Assembly: GCA_028281495.1 (NCBI GenBank) | Contig: JANQJU010000023.1 | Location: forward strand, 62,001 to 126,000 | Direction of reading: 5' to 3' | Source: SAR324 cluster bacterium | Lineage (GTDB): Bacteria; SAR324; NAC60-12 | DNA: 64,000 nt | Shown: positions 17,447-27,148 of the stretch, piece by piece | Numbering within the stretch: the first letter of the stretch is position 1 | Layout of the letters: each line of letters starts with the position of its first letter | Notes under the pieces: generated by a model | Told to the model about the DNA's origin: nothing | What the model saw: the letters and a program-made list of their open reading frames with translations, nothing else | The model's database searches: none | Program-made: the position numbers and the translations under genes

Positions 17447-18367
17447 ATGATACAGCAATTTGCCAAGCGGACCGGGTGGATGATGACGGCGGTTCTGCTT
17501 ATTTTATTAATGATGACTGCCCAGGCAGGTGCGACACAAACGACCGTAACCCTCGGCTTTGCGACCGATGATATTTTTGACGAGGAGAAGAAAAATAGAG
17601 CCCTTTTGGATTACCTAGAAGCCGAATTGAAAGAGGTGGGTATTGAAAAGGTGGATCTATTGCTGGCAGCCGACAACAAAAACTCGACCCTCATTCGCTA
17701 TATGAAAGAAGGCAAATTGGACATAGCGATGGAGTCTGCTCTTCCTTCTGCCGAAATCGTTGCTTTTGCCAATGCCATTCCAATCGTGGAGTTCAAAAGG
17801 AAGAAGATGAAAACGAGCTTTGTGTTTGTGCGCAAAGACTCAGGCATCGAGACCGTCCAGGATTTGGAAGGCAAGGTGGTTACCTTTGAAGATCCGGGTT
17901 CCACTTCTGGATATTTTTTTCCTCGATTGGCGCTTCAGTCTGCAGGAATCGAGATGGTGCACTTGGAGTCGCACCAAGATCCCGTACCATCCGGGAAACT
18001 CGGTTTTGTGTTTGCGGGATCGGAGTTGAATGTTTCCACATGGGTTTTTTTTAAAAAAGTAGCTGGAGGATCGCTCAGTTCTACGGATTGGGAGAAAAAG
18101 AAATATTTACCCGATAATTATAAACAGGCCTTCAAAATTATTTTAACGTCGCCTCCCATTCCTGGATCCATCTTGACCGTTCGTCCCGATTTGGACCCCC
18201 AATTGAGGGAGTCGATCAAGCAAGCTTTCTTACGGATGAATGAACTGGCGAAAGCAGGACATCCCATCGTGAAGTGGAAGAAAAAATCAGAGCATGACTT
18301 TGCTGAGATTTCTGACGAACTACAACAATTTATCCAAAGAGCACCCACGGTGTTTCGAGGAGAGTGA
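17447..18367 (+). CDS. PhnD-like periplasmic binding protein
   Basis: A 306-residue protein with a signal peptide (about residues 1-27, ending QAGA) and the phosphonate/phosphate-type binding fold of PhnD. Visible features are the start of lobe 1 (TLGFATDDIF), a KEGKLDIAMESALPSA strand-helix, the VQDLEGKVVTFEDPGSTSGY hinge region and a later PGSILTVRPDL segment. No ABC permease or ATPase is nearby. Its stop overlaps the GTG start of a membrane hybrid kinase by four bases, so it most likely acts as the ligand-sensing partner of that kinase. An aaaaggag site precedes the start. The ligand is unknown. Confidence 0.82.
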   Translation: MIQQFAKRTGWMMTAVLLILLMMTAQAGATQTTVTLGFATDDIFDEEKKNRALLDYLEAELKEVGIEKVDLLLAADNKNSTLIRYMKEGKLDIAMESALPSAEIVAFANAIPIVEFKRKKMKTSFVFVRKDSGIETVQDLEGKVVTFEDPGSTSGYFFPRLALQSAGIEMVHLESHQDPVPSGKLGFVFAGSELNVSTWVFFKKVAGGSLSSTDWEKKKYLPDNYKQAFKIILTSPPIPGSILTVRPDLDPQLRESIKQAFLRMNELAKAGHPIVKWKKKSEHDFAEISDELQQFIQRAPTVFRGE

Positions 18368-21102
18368 TTTTGATCATTTGGAAAAAACGGAGCATTCGAT
18401 TCAAGCTTCTCTTGTTTATCAGCCTTTGGCTTTTTTTGAGCTTCGCCATTGTGATTGGCATTGTTTGGAACTTTGGTCAGCAAAGTCTGCAAACGATTCA
18501 AGAAGTCAATAAGCGCTCGATCAACACATCGTTCCAGGAGGAATGGGAAGGGAAAGTGCAGTTGTTGGCAGAGATTTTTGCCAAACAGGTGGCCCAACCG
18601 CTCTACAATTTCGATACCTTTCAAATGACTCAGCTTGCCACAATGATTGCCGAACAAGAGGGCTTTGAATATGTGTATGTGCACGATCTCGATGGAATGA
18701 TTTTGGTGGATACACACCCTGAAAGATCGGCCGTAGGAAGCATTTTACAGGATGCCTTCAGCAACAATGCCGTTCAAACCACCACGCCTTTAATTCAAAG
18801 AAATCCTCCCCTCTTGGATGTCACCATTCCTGTCTTTTTGGGAACGCAGAAACTCGGAGTGGTCCGGGTGGCTTATAACACCACAAAGATACAAAACAAT
18901 ATCAACGGGATGGTCGAAGAAGTGGGAGATGGCGTGAGTGACATTGTGAACAGTACCTTGTTCAATACATTGATGGTGGCAGGACTCATTTGGATTTTGG
19001 TGACGATGACGGGGTTGTGGTGGGTCAATTACCTCATCCGTCCACTACGTGCGCTATCGTTGGGAACTCAAAAGGTTATGGAAGGTGACCTCACCCATCA
19101 GATCGTTACTCCCTCAGAAGACGAGATTGGCTTGTTGGCCCGGTCTTTCAATCAGATGACCTTACAGCTTCGACAAACGATGGTTTCGCGGGATTACATG
19201 AACAACGTCGTGGGGACCATGATCAATTCGATGATTGTTTTGGATCTCGATGAAACGATTCGCCTCGTCAACCCAGCCACAGTCCAACTGTTGGGGTACT
19301 CGGAAAATGAGCTGATCGGAAAATCATTTCGAACGGTCTATGCCAAGCAAGGGCTTTTCCAATGTGCAGACCTTGATGTGCTGAATCACGTTCGGTCCAT
19401 TGCCCATGTGGAGGCCGTTTATCTTTCCAAACAAGGCCGTCCGATTACGGTGAATTTTTCAGCCGCTATCATTGAAAACCAATCGGGATCGACTCAGGGC
19501 ATTGTTTGTATGGCGCAAGATATCACGTGGCGTAAAACCGCAGAACAGGAGTTGAAGGATGCCAAAGAACGTGCCGAATCGGCCAATGTGGCCAAAACTC
19601 AATTTTTGGCCAACATGAGTCATGAAATTCGCACCCCTCTCAACTCGATTCTGGGGTTCAGTGAAATTCTGCTCAAAAAAGGCCCGTCTCAAGGACTAAC
19701 GGACAACATGATTGAGTATCTCAAAAACGTGAACCTCGCTGGGAGAAGTTTGCTGGAGCTGGTTAACAACATATTGGACCTGACTAAAATCGAATCGGGG
19801 AAAATGGAAGTCCTTGAGGAAAGCACGGATCTTCCCCAACTTTTAAATGAGGTCTATCATCTAAATCGTATCCATGCCAATTCCAAGCATTTGGATTATC
19901 AACTGCACCTCGATCCCCAGTTACCCCGCGTGATTCGGACCGATGGTTCCAAACTCCGCCAGATTCTTCTCAACATCATAGGCAACGCCATCAAATTCAC
20001 CCCCTCGCACAAAAGTATTGTGATCCGCGTTGAGGAAATCCAAGACGAGATTCAGATTCAGGTTCTTGATCAAGGAATCGGCATTCCTGCGGAGAAACGC
20101 GCAACGATGTTTAAACCCTTTGAACAAGTGGATGGCACGGTGACACGTCGTTTTGGAGGAACGGGACTGGGATTAACCATCTCTAAAAAACTCGTTGAAC
20201 TCCTTCAAGGAAAGATCAACTTGGAAGAAACTGTGGGTGGGGGACTGACCGTTCGCATTGAGATTCCGTCCATCCACGGAAGTTTGCCAGAGACGGTCGA
20301 TGTGGCTTCAGATCAATTGGATCTGAACTTTTCTCCAGAAAACAAGGTGTTGCTGGTGGAAGATAACTTGATGAACCAAGCGATGGTCCGAGCATTATTT
20401 GCGGAAATTGGTTTGGTGATTGAAGTGGCAGACAATGGAGAAATTGGCATTGCCCAAGCCCGTGCAATTCGTCCGAATTTGATTTTAATGGACATGCATA
20501 TGCCCATCATGGATGGCATGGAAGCCAGCCGTCGCATTCGTTCCGATCCTGAAATTCAACACATTCCGATTGTGGCTTTGTCGGCGGATGTATTCACCGA
20601 GCAGCAAATTGAAGCCCTTTCTTTTGGGGTGAATGAGTATTTGACCAAACCGATCCAACTGACCAAACTCACCCCGGTTTTACAAAAGTACCTCAAACTG
20701 GATTCTCTTCCGAAGGATTCCCCCAAAAAAAGCACTGCCAATGCCTCCCCGGAAGCTTCCGGTTTTGCAAGCATTGCGGAGGTTCTAGACCCCTTTGACC
20801 TTGAATTGCTGAACCAATTGATCACTATGTTTTTTCAAGAGGTTCCTCAAGCCCTGGAACAGATCAAAACCAATGTGGAAGCGGGGGATACACACCGTGT
20901 TAGGGAAACGGCACATCATTTAAAAAATAGCTGTTTGGCGATGGGGGCTAAACTGATGGCAACGTTTTGCCATCAGTTGCAAATTCTTGGAGAACAAAAT
21001 GACTTATCGGGGAGTGACCAACTCATTGAACAATTGGAACAATCCTTTGCACCGACCCAGCAGCAATTGCTGGCATATCGCCAACAACGCTCTAAACATT
21101 AA
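18364..21102 (+). CDS. Membrane hybrid histidine kinase (HAMP-PAS-HisKA-HATPase-REC-HPt)
   Basis: A 912-residue sensor kinase. A membrane segment (about 11-35) and a periplasmic domain (about 36-195) are followed by a second membrane segment (about 200-222), HAMP (about 223-275), PAS (about 285-400), HisKA with the phospho-His at 420 in MSHEIRTPLNSILGF, and HATPase_c with N- and G-boxes (IGNAIKF, GGTGLGLT). A receiver domain follows with Asp710 in ILMDMHMPIMDG and Lys in YLTKPI, then a C-terminal HPt domain with His851 (AHHLKNS). The GTG start overlaps the PhnD-like stop, indicating translational coupling and a binding-protein-dependent sensor. The output regulator is not in the immediate neighbourhood. 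Confidence 0.92.
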   Translation: MILIIWKKRSIRFKLLLFISLWLFLSFAIVIGIVWNFGQQSLQTIQEVNKRSINTSFQEEWEGKVQLLAEIFAKQVAQPLYNFDTFQMTQLATMIAEQEGFEYVYVHDLDGMILVDTHPERSAVGSILQDAFSNNAVQTTTPLIQRNPPLLDVTIPVFLGTQKLGVVRVAYNTTKIQNNINGMVEEVGDGVSDIVNSTLFNTLMVAGLIWILVTMTGLWWVNYLIRPLRALSLGTQKVMEGDLTHQIVTPSEDEIGLLARSFNQMTLQLRQTMVSRDYMNNVVGTMINSMIVLDLDETIRLVNPATVQLLGYSENELIGKSFRTVYAKQGLFQCADLDVLNHVRSIAHVEAVYLSKQGRPITVNFSAAIIENQSGSTQGIVCMAQDITWRKTAEQELKDAKERAESANVAKTQFLANMSHEIRTPLNSILGFSEILLKKGPSQGLTDNMIEYLKNVNLAGRSLLELVNNILDLTKIESGKMEVLEESTDLPQLLNEVYHLNRIHANSKHLDYQLHLDPQLPRVIRTDGSKLRQILLNIIGNAIKFTPSHKSIVIRVEEIQDEIQIQVLDQGIGIPAEKRATMFKPFEQVDGTVTRRFGGTGLGLTISKKLVELLQGKINLEETVGGGLTVRIEIPSIHGSLPETVDVASDQLDLNFSPENKVLLVEDNLMNQAMVRALFAEIGLVIEVADNGEIGIAQARAIRPNLILMDMHMPIMDGMEASRRIRSDPEIQHIPIVALSADVFTEQQIEALSFGVNEYLTKPIQLTKLTPVLQKYLKLDSLPKDSPKKSTANASPEASGFASIAEVLDPFDLELLNQLITMFFQEVPQALEQIKTNVEAGDTHRVRETAHHLKNSCLAMGAKLMATFCHQLQILGEQNDLSGSDQLIEQLEQSFAPTQQQLLAYRQQRSKH

Positions 21103-21756
21103 GCGGAACCTTCACCTCTCGCATGACCTTCAGTTCCCATCCACAAAACAGCAACACTATCCCGGTGAATTTTAAGGCGCTTTTCTGTTGCAACTGAGGA
21201 TCTTGCAGATATCCCTTCAATTGATTTTTCGCATCAGACATCATCTTTTCGGCTTCGGTTTCGCTCCACTGATCGCGTTTCAAGTACTTCAGTTCGATCA
21301 AAAAACCGTGTTGAATATCCGGGTACTTTGCCAGGAAAGGTTCCAAAAATAGATCCACATATCCTTTGTTGAACTCGTATTCACTACGGCAGAAATACAC
21401 GTCGTCGATGTTCAGATAGGCCAGTAAAAAACCTTGAATCACTTTTTCTCGGGATAAATAATCGCGAATGCGTGTTTGTGTGTCGATTTGCTCGGCCAAA
21501 TACTGAAACACGGGTTCCCACTTTCCCACCCACGCCATGTCTCCGATAAGATTGGAGAACGTGTCTTTGGGAATCTCGAAGCGTCCTATGTCACGCAGAG
21601 CTTCTTGCCGAATCGTCGGGGACGCATGAACACCACGAAGTTATGCTGCTCCAAATGTGGAATGAATCGGGTTTTATCCACAAAATAGAAGTGGCGGGTG
21701 CGGATCGCTTCGTAATCCGAAATACCATAAGGGATCTTCAGAGGATCGGCGATCAT
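21092..21756 (-). pseudogene. AAA-ATPase-like / PD-(D/E)XK nuclease family gene, internally deleted
   Basis: The intact family has an N-terminal AAA-ATPase-like domain and a C-terminal PD-(D/E)XK nuclease fold, about 500-550 residues. Here a normal N-terminus reads from 21756 (LKIPYGISDYEAIRT, FVDKTRFI) to the Walker A entry RPRRFGKK near 21605. A deletion and frame change then join it to the family's C-terminal third (EALRDIGRFEIPKD in another frame). That third continues as an open frame with the nuclease-like FLIELKYLK motif and ends at 21092. The ATPase core is lost. These genes are often multicopy and poorly conserved. The end overlaps the last codons of the hybrid kinase. Confidence 0.8.
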
Positions 21757-22058
21757 GGGTACGCTCGTTGTAGGGTTGCGTGGTGGTTGGAAACGTTTCT
21801 TGACGGGAGTATAGCAGATTTCATAAACACATTCCCATCCCTATCCCCATTCGGATTCCTTTCCTGCTGCGAACTCAAATGTAGAAGGAGAAATCACTCG
21901 GTGTGGATGGTTGGCGCGGTATCATTAATTGACGTAGGGGTAAGTAAAACTACGAATATGATAATGAGTTAGAAACGATACCATGAAAGCTCTTCCACAC
22001 GTGCATTGAAACGTCGTGCCATCATTGGAAACGGAACGTCTACCAAAGGGGGAGCATC
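21757..22058. other. Intergenic region upstream of nifJ
   Basis: About 300 bases between the decayed AAA gene and nifJ. They hold the nifJ leader, with a strong aaaggggga-type ribosome-binding site just before 22059. No coding frame, strong hairpin or regulator site was recognised. Confidence 0.4.
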
Positions 22059-25000
22059 ATGAGCGAGCTTGTGTATAAAACCGTCGATGGCAATCAAGCG
22101 GCGGCAGATGTGGCGTATCGGCTGAATGAGGTGATTGCGATTTACCCCATCACACCCGCATCCCCGATGGGGGAATGGGCGGATACTTGGTCTGCCCAGC
22201 ACCGGCCTAACTTATGGGGGGTAGTGCCACAGGTCGCGGAGTTGCAAAGTGAAGGTGGAGCTGCGGGAGCTGTCCACGGTGCCTTACAAACGGGCTCACT
22301 GACGACCACGTTCACCGCCTCACAGGGCTTGTTATTGATGATGCCCAATATGTTCAAAATTGCTGGAGAACTCTCTCCTGCCGTCATCCACGTCGCAGCA
22401 CGGTCGGTCGCGGCTCAGGCGTTGTCGATTTTTGGAGACCATAGCGACGTGATGGCGGTACGTTCCACGGGCTTTGCTATGCTGGCTTCCAGTTCGGTGC
22501 AAGAAACGATGGATCTTGCCGCAATTGCCCAAGCCAGTACCCTACGTTCTCGAATTCCTTTCCTCCATTTCTTCGATGGCTTCCGCACCTCTCACGAAAT
22601 CAACAAAATCGCTTGGATCTCCGATGAAACCTTACAAGCCTTAATGGACGATTCATTGATTTTTGCCCATCGTCAGCGAGCACTTTCTCCCGAACATCCA
22701 GTTCTGCGCGGAACGGCTCAAAACCCTGATGTCTTTTTCCAAGCTCGTGAATCGGTCAATTCCTATTACCTGCGCTGTCCCCAACACGTACAAAAAGTGA
22801 TGGACCAATTTGCAGAACTCACAGGTCGGGCTTATCACCTGTTCGAATATTACGGACATCCGGAAGCAGAACGGGTGGTGGTCATTATGGGGTCGGGAGC
22901 TGAAGCCGTTCGGGAAACGGTGGGGTATTTGATGGCCCACAATGAGAAAGTGGGCATGGTGCAAGTGCGTTTATTTCGTCCGTTTTCGGTGCATGCGTTT
23001 GTGAAGGCACTGCCTGCTTCCACGCGTGCGATTGCCGTACTCGACCGCACCAAAGAGCCGGGCAGCTCCGGCGAACCGCTGTATCTGGATTGCCTCGCCG
23101 CCTTGGAAGATGGCGCTACATTAGGCTGGACGCAATTTACCCAGAAACCAGTAGCGGTTGGAGGAAGATACGGCCTGTCTTCTAAAGAATTCACACCGGG
23201 CATGATCCAAGGTGTGTTCAACCATCTCAAGCACACGCATCCTCGGAATCATTTCACCGTGGGGATTGCTGATGATGTCACGCACACCAGCCTCACATAC
23301 AACCCTCGTCTTTCTGTAGAAGGCAATGGAGTGGTGAGTGCTCTGTTTTTTGGTCTAGGGTCCGATGGCACTGTAGGAGCCAATAAAAATTCGATCAAAA
23401 TCATCGGGGAGAATACTGATCTCTACACGCAAGGCTATTTCGTATATGATTCCAAAAAAGCAGGGGCCGTCACAGTCTCACACCTTCGTTTCGGATTGAA
23501 CCCGATCCATTCCACATACTTAATTCAAAACGCGAGTTTTGTAGGATGCCATCAACCCCAGTTTTTGGAGCAGCGCGATGTGCTACGTAGCCTGAAGCCT
23601 GGGGGTACTTTTCTTCTCAACACTCCCCACTCCCCTGAAACCGTGTGGGATCACTTGCCCCGTCCAGTACAAGAACAATTGATCCATAAACACATCCTTT
23701 TTTATGTGATCGATGCCCAAAAGGTAGCGGCCCAGACCGGCATGGGGCGTCGAATCAATACCATCATGCAAGTCTGCTTTTTTGCATTGTCGGATGTATT
23801 GCCCCATGACAAAGCCATTGAAGCCATCAAAAAATCCATCCAAGACACCTACGGCAATAAGGGGCAAATCATCGTGGAGCGCAATCTCAAAGCAGTGGAT
23901 TACACGCTTTCCCACCTATTCGAAGTGAAGGTTCCAGAGCAAGCAACGGGTGATATCGAATTGCGTTCGGCGGTTTCGTCGAAAGCCCCTGCCTTTATGA
24001 AGTACGTGCTTGGCCCGATCCTATCCGGAGAGGGGGATCACTTGCCGGTCAGTGCATTGCCTGCCGATGGCACTTATCCCACCGGCACTTCGCAATGGGA
24101 AAAACGCAACCTCGCCTTAGAGATTCCATTTTGGGACGCCCAATTGTGTATCCAATGTGGAAAATGCACGATGGTTTGTCCGCATGCTACGATTCGGAGC
24201 AAGGTTTACGAGTCCAATGCCCTCGCAGATGCTCCGGAAACGTTTTGCTCGGTTCCTGCAAGAGACCGCGGCTGGAAAGGCTTGCGCTATACCTTACAAG
24301 TCGCACCCGAAGACTGCACCGGCTGTGGAATTTGTGTGAACGTGTGCCCGGTCAAAAACAAATCCAAGCCCAAGTTCAAAGCCATTAATATGCAGCCGCA
24401 GCCTCCATTGCGCGAAGCAGAAGCGGCCAACTGGGAGTTTTTTTTGAAGCTACCGGAATACGACCGACGCGAACTCAAAGTGCAGTCGATCCATCAGCAA
24501 CATGTCCAACAACCATTGTTTGAATTTTCGGGCGCTTGTGCCGGTTGTGGAGAAACTCCCTATTTGAAGCTCGTGACCCAATTGTTTGGGGATCGGATGT
24601 TGGTGGCCAATGCCACCGGATGTTCTTCCATCTACGGAGGCAACTTGCCCACCACTCCGTGGAGTCGCAATGCCGAAGGGCGTGGCCCCGCCTGGTCAAA
24701 TTCACTGTTTGAAGACAATGCGGAATTTGGTCTGGGATTTCGGTTGTCTTTAGATCAGCAATATCGAATGGCCCAGCGTCTTCTCAAACAGCTCGCCCCT
24801 CAGTTGGGTGATGATCTGGTTGACGCTTTACTTTCTGCGGATCAACAAGACGAAGCGGGATTGTATGAACAACGCGACCAAGTTGCGTATTTGAAAATTC
24901 AGTTGAGTACCATCGATAGCCCGCCCGCCCATCGCTTGTTAGAAATTGCCGATGTGCTGGTGAGAAAAAGCGTGTGGATCGTAGGCGGTGATGGCTGGGC

Positions 25001-25607
25001 CTACGATATCGGATTTGGAGGACTGGATCACGTTTTAGCGAGTGGCAAAGATGTGAATATTTTAGTGCTCGACACGGAAGTGTATTCCAACACCGGAGGG
25101 CAAACTTCCAAAGCCACTCCCCTGGGAGCTGTGGCTAAGTTTTCTGCTGGAGGCAAACCCTTGGCCAAAAAAGATCTGGGGTTGATCGCCATGAGTTATG
25201 GAAATGTGTATGTGGCTAGCGTCGCAATGGGAGCTAAAGATGAACACACCTTGCGGACTTTTATCGAGGCAGAGTCTTATCCAGGCCCTTCCTTGATTCT
25301 TGCTTACAGCCATTGCATTGCGCATGGCATCCCGATGGCAACGGCCATGCAAAATCAAAAAGCGGCTGTCCAAACAGGACAATGGTTGCTGTACCGTTTC
25401 GACCCCCGCCGCACAGGAGAAGACGAACATCCCTTACAATTGGATTCACGTGCGCCCCGAGTTCCTTTGGCAGAATACCTCAAAATGGAAAATCGCTTTC
25501 GCATGCTGGCCCATAGCAATCCTGAAGTGGCTCAACGTCTATTCAATCAAGCTCAAGAGGATGTGAAGAAACGCCGCGCCCACTATGAAGCCCTAGCTGC
25601 TCAATGA
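22059..25607 (+). CDS. nifJ: Pyruvate:ferredoxin (flavodoxin) oxidoreductase
   Basis: A single-chain 1182-residue PFOR with all expected domains in order. The N-terminal pyrimidine-binding domain shows GNQAAADVAYRLNEV and YPITPASPMGEW. The gamma-like domain has GRYGLSSKEFTP. The ferredoxin domain has two 4Fe-4S motifs (CIQCGKCTMVCPH and CTGCGICVNVCP). The C-terminal TPP domain contains CAGCGETPYL for the proximal cluster and the GDGWAYDIGFGG Mg-TPP motif. It converts pyruvate and CoA to acetyl-CoA, CO2 and reduced ferredoxin or flavodoxin in the cytoplasm. It indicates anaerobic or low-oxygen metabolism. The next gene, a DHOD-like protein, follows after 75 bp. Confidence 0.97.
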   Translation: MSELVYKTVDGNQAAADVAYRLNEVIAIYPITPASPMGEWADTWSAQHRPNLWGVVPQVAELQSEGGAAGAVHGALQTGSLTTTFTASQGLLLMMPNMFKIAGELSPAVIHVAARSVAAQALSIFGDHSDVMAVRSTGFAMLASSSVQETMDLAAIAQASTLRSRIPFLHFFDGFRTSHEINKIAWISDETLQALMDDSLIFAHRQRALSPEHPVLRGTAQNPDVFFQARESVNSYYLRCPQHVQKVMDQFAELTGRAYHLFEYYGHPEAERVVVIMGSGAEAVRETVGYLMAHNEKVGMVQVRLFRPFSVHAFVKALPASTRAIAVLDRTKEPGSSGEPLYLDCLAALEDGATLGWTQFTQKPVAVGGRYGLSSKEFTPGMIQGVFNHLKHTHPRNHFTVGIADDVTHTSLTYNPRLSVEGNGVVSALFFGLGSDGTVGANKNSIKIIGENTDLYTQGYFVYDSKKAGAVTVSHLRFGLNPIHSTYLIQNASFVGCHQPQFLEQRDVLRSLKPGGTFLLNTPHSPETVWDHLPRPVQEQLIHKHILFYVIDAQKVAAQTGMGRRINTIMQVCFFALSDVLPHDKAIEAIKKSIQDTYGNKGQIIVERNLKAVDYTLSHLFEVKVPEQATGDIELRSAVSSKAPAFMKYVLGPILSGEGDHLPVSALPADGTYPTGTSQWEKRNLALEIPFWDAQLCIQCGKCTMVCPHATIRSKVYESNALADAPETFCSVPARDRGWKGLRYTLQVAPEDCTGCGICVNVCPVKNKSKPKFKAINMQPQPPLREAEAANWEFFLKLPEYDRRELKVQSIHQQHVQQPLFEFSGACAGCGETPYLKLVTQLFGDRMLVANATGCSSIYGGNLPTTPWSRNAEGRGPAWSNSLFEDNAEFGLGFRLSLDQQYRMAQRLLKQLAPQLGDDLVDALLSADQQDEAGLYEQRDQVAYLKIQLSTIDSPPAHRLLEIADVLVRKSVWIVGGDGWAYDIGFGGLDHVLASGKDVNILVLDTEVYSNTGGQTSKATPLGAVAKFSAGGKPLAKKDLGLIAMSYGNVYVASVAMGAKDEHTLRTFIEAESYPGPSLILAYSHCIAHGIPMATAMQNQKAAVQTGQWLLYRFDPRRTGEDEHPLQLDSRAPRVPLAEYLKMENRFRMLAHSNPEVAQRLFNQAQEDVKKRRAHYEALAAQ

Positions 25608-25682
25608 ATCAGGGCACTGGAGGAACCATCTTGAAATCATATTGCTGGAAGCGTCGCCCCTAAATTGTAAACTGGAGGAGTT

Positions 25683-26693
25683 ATGAATTTGACAACCACC
25701 TATTTGGGATTGGAATTGAAAAACCCGTTGGTGCCCTCAGCATCGACCTTATCGGAAAACTTAGACAATATCCGACGTATGGAAGATGCAGGCGCAGGAG
25801 CCCTGGTGTTGTATTCTCTATTTGAGGAACAGATTTTACAGGACAGCCATGAACTCGATTTCCATTTGTCTCACGGCACTGAGAGTGTCGCTGAATCCCT
25901 CTCCTATTTCCCCGAACCGGAGACATTGTATGTCGGACCGGAACGCTATTTGTCACATCTCAGTGAAGCGAAAGCCGCCGTGGATATCCCTGTGATTGCA
26001 AGCTTGAATGGCAGTACCAACGGCGGGTGGTTGCGTTATGCCAAAGAGATCGAATCCGCAGGAGCGGATGCCTTGGAACTCAATATTTATTATCTTCCCA
26101 CTCACATGTCGCTCAGTGGAACCGAAGTCGAACAAAACTATATCGACATCGTGAAAACGGTGACTTCTGCCGTTTCCTTGCCCGTTGCTGTGAAATTGAG
26201 TCCGTTTTTCAGCAATTTGGCACATGTGGCTCAACAACTCACCCATGCAGGAGCCGAAGGCTTGGTGTTATTCAACCGATTCTATCAGCCCGATATCGAT
26301 CTTGAAACCTTAGAAATCCGCCCGCGTTTGCTACTCAGTGGACACCAAGAAATGCGTCTTCCCTTGTGTTGGATTGGTTTGTTATACGGTCGGGTTCCCG
26401 TAGATTTTGCCGCCACAAGCGGGATCGACAATGCCAAAGATGTCGTCAAATTGATCCTCGCTGGTGCTGATATCACGATGCTGTGTGCTGCCTTATTCCG
26501 ACATGGCATTCCTCACATTGCCAAAATCCGTGAAGAACTGATGGAATGGATGGAAACCAATGGCTATGACGCCCTCCACGAGATGCGAGGTGCGATGAGT
26601 CAACTCAATTGTCCCAACCCTAACGCCTTCGAACGGGCTCAATACCTCAAAGCTGTGAGCACGTTTTTCCCCACCGGCATGCCTGTCCTGTGA
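25683..26693 (+). CDS. Dihydroorotate dehydrogenase-like flavoprotein
   Basis: A 336-residue TIM-barrel protein of the DHOD superfamily. The N-terminus (TTYLGLELKNPLVPSAST) and an SGADALELNIYYLPTH-like strand are of this type, followed by a VAVKLSPFFSNL segment with the FMN-contacting Lys. The usual catalytic Cys or Ser loop is not obvious, which separates it from true PyrD. A gaggagtt site precedes the start. Genes of this subgroup are often found beside nifJ, so it may transfer electrons linked to PFOR rather than make pyrimidines. That role is inference. Confidence 0.8.
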   Translation: MNLTTTYLGLELKNPLVPSASTLSENLDNIRRMEDAGAGALVLYSLFEEQILQDSHELDFHLSHGTESVAESLSYFPEPETLYVGPERYLSHLSEAKAAVDIPVIASLNGSTNGGWLRYAKEIESAGADALELNIYYLPTHMSLSGTEVEQNYIDIVKTVTSAVSLPVAVKLSPFFSNLAHVAQQLTHAGAEGLVLFNRFYQPDIDLETLEIRPRLLLSGHQEMRLPLCWIGLLYGRVPVDFAATSGIDNAKDVVKLILAGADITMLCAALFRHGIPHIAKIREELMEWMETNGYDALHEMRGAMSQLNCPNPNAFERAQYLKAVSTFFPTGMPVL

Positions 26694-27085
26694 AGATGGC
26701 AAAAATGTCTAATAGACAACAGCAATAGCAAAAAATGGCAGAAATGGCTGGCATCTAGGAAAATAATGATACTTAAATTACATTTCAATTTGCCATAATT
26801 GATTATAAATGCATTTGAATTCTCCTTTCTCTCCGCAAAGAAAACCCTCCCTAATCAGATCCCAATATCGCCAAAATTCGTGAATATATCAAAGATATCA
26901 GTATTTTTTTACTAGCATGCTTGTCCTGTGAAGATGGTAACAATTTCTAACAAATTAAAGTAGTAGAAATTATATTAATAATGGATATATTTTTTTGGTA
27001 AAAATGGCGCTTATTTTGCATTATAAATATCCATAATTGGATTATAGACCCGTTTGAGTCCTCCTTCCTTTCCGCGAAGCACGAA
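26517..27085. repeat. Degenerate tandem duplication of the DHOD-like gene's 3' end
   Basis: Two diverged copies can be aligned by three matching blocks. The motif attgccaaaatccgtga at 26517 recurs (two changes) at 26867. The stop-codon block ggcatgcctgtcctgtgaag at 26676 recurs at 26914. The ccataattgattata-to-ctccgc block near 26793-26838 recurs near 27031-27078. The second copy lacks about 112 bp of coding sequence and is heavily decayed, more AT-rich than the first. This explains the 455-bp gap after the gene; no other gene is supported in it. Confidence 0.75.
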
Positions 27086-27148
27086 TAAAAGTCAGCAGCG
27101 AAGCAAACATAAGAACCTTTTTGATAATAAATTCTCATACAGGGTAAA

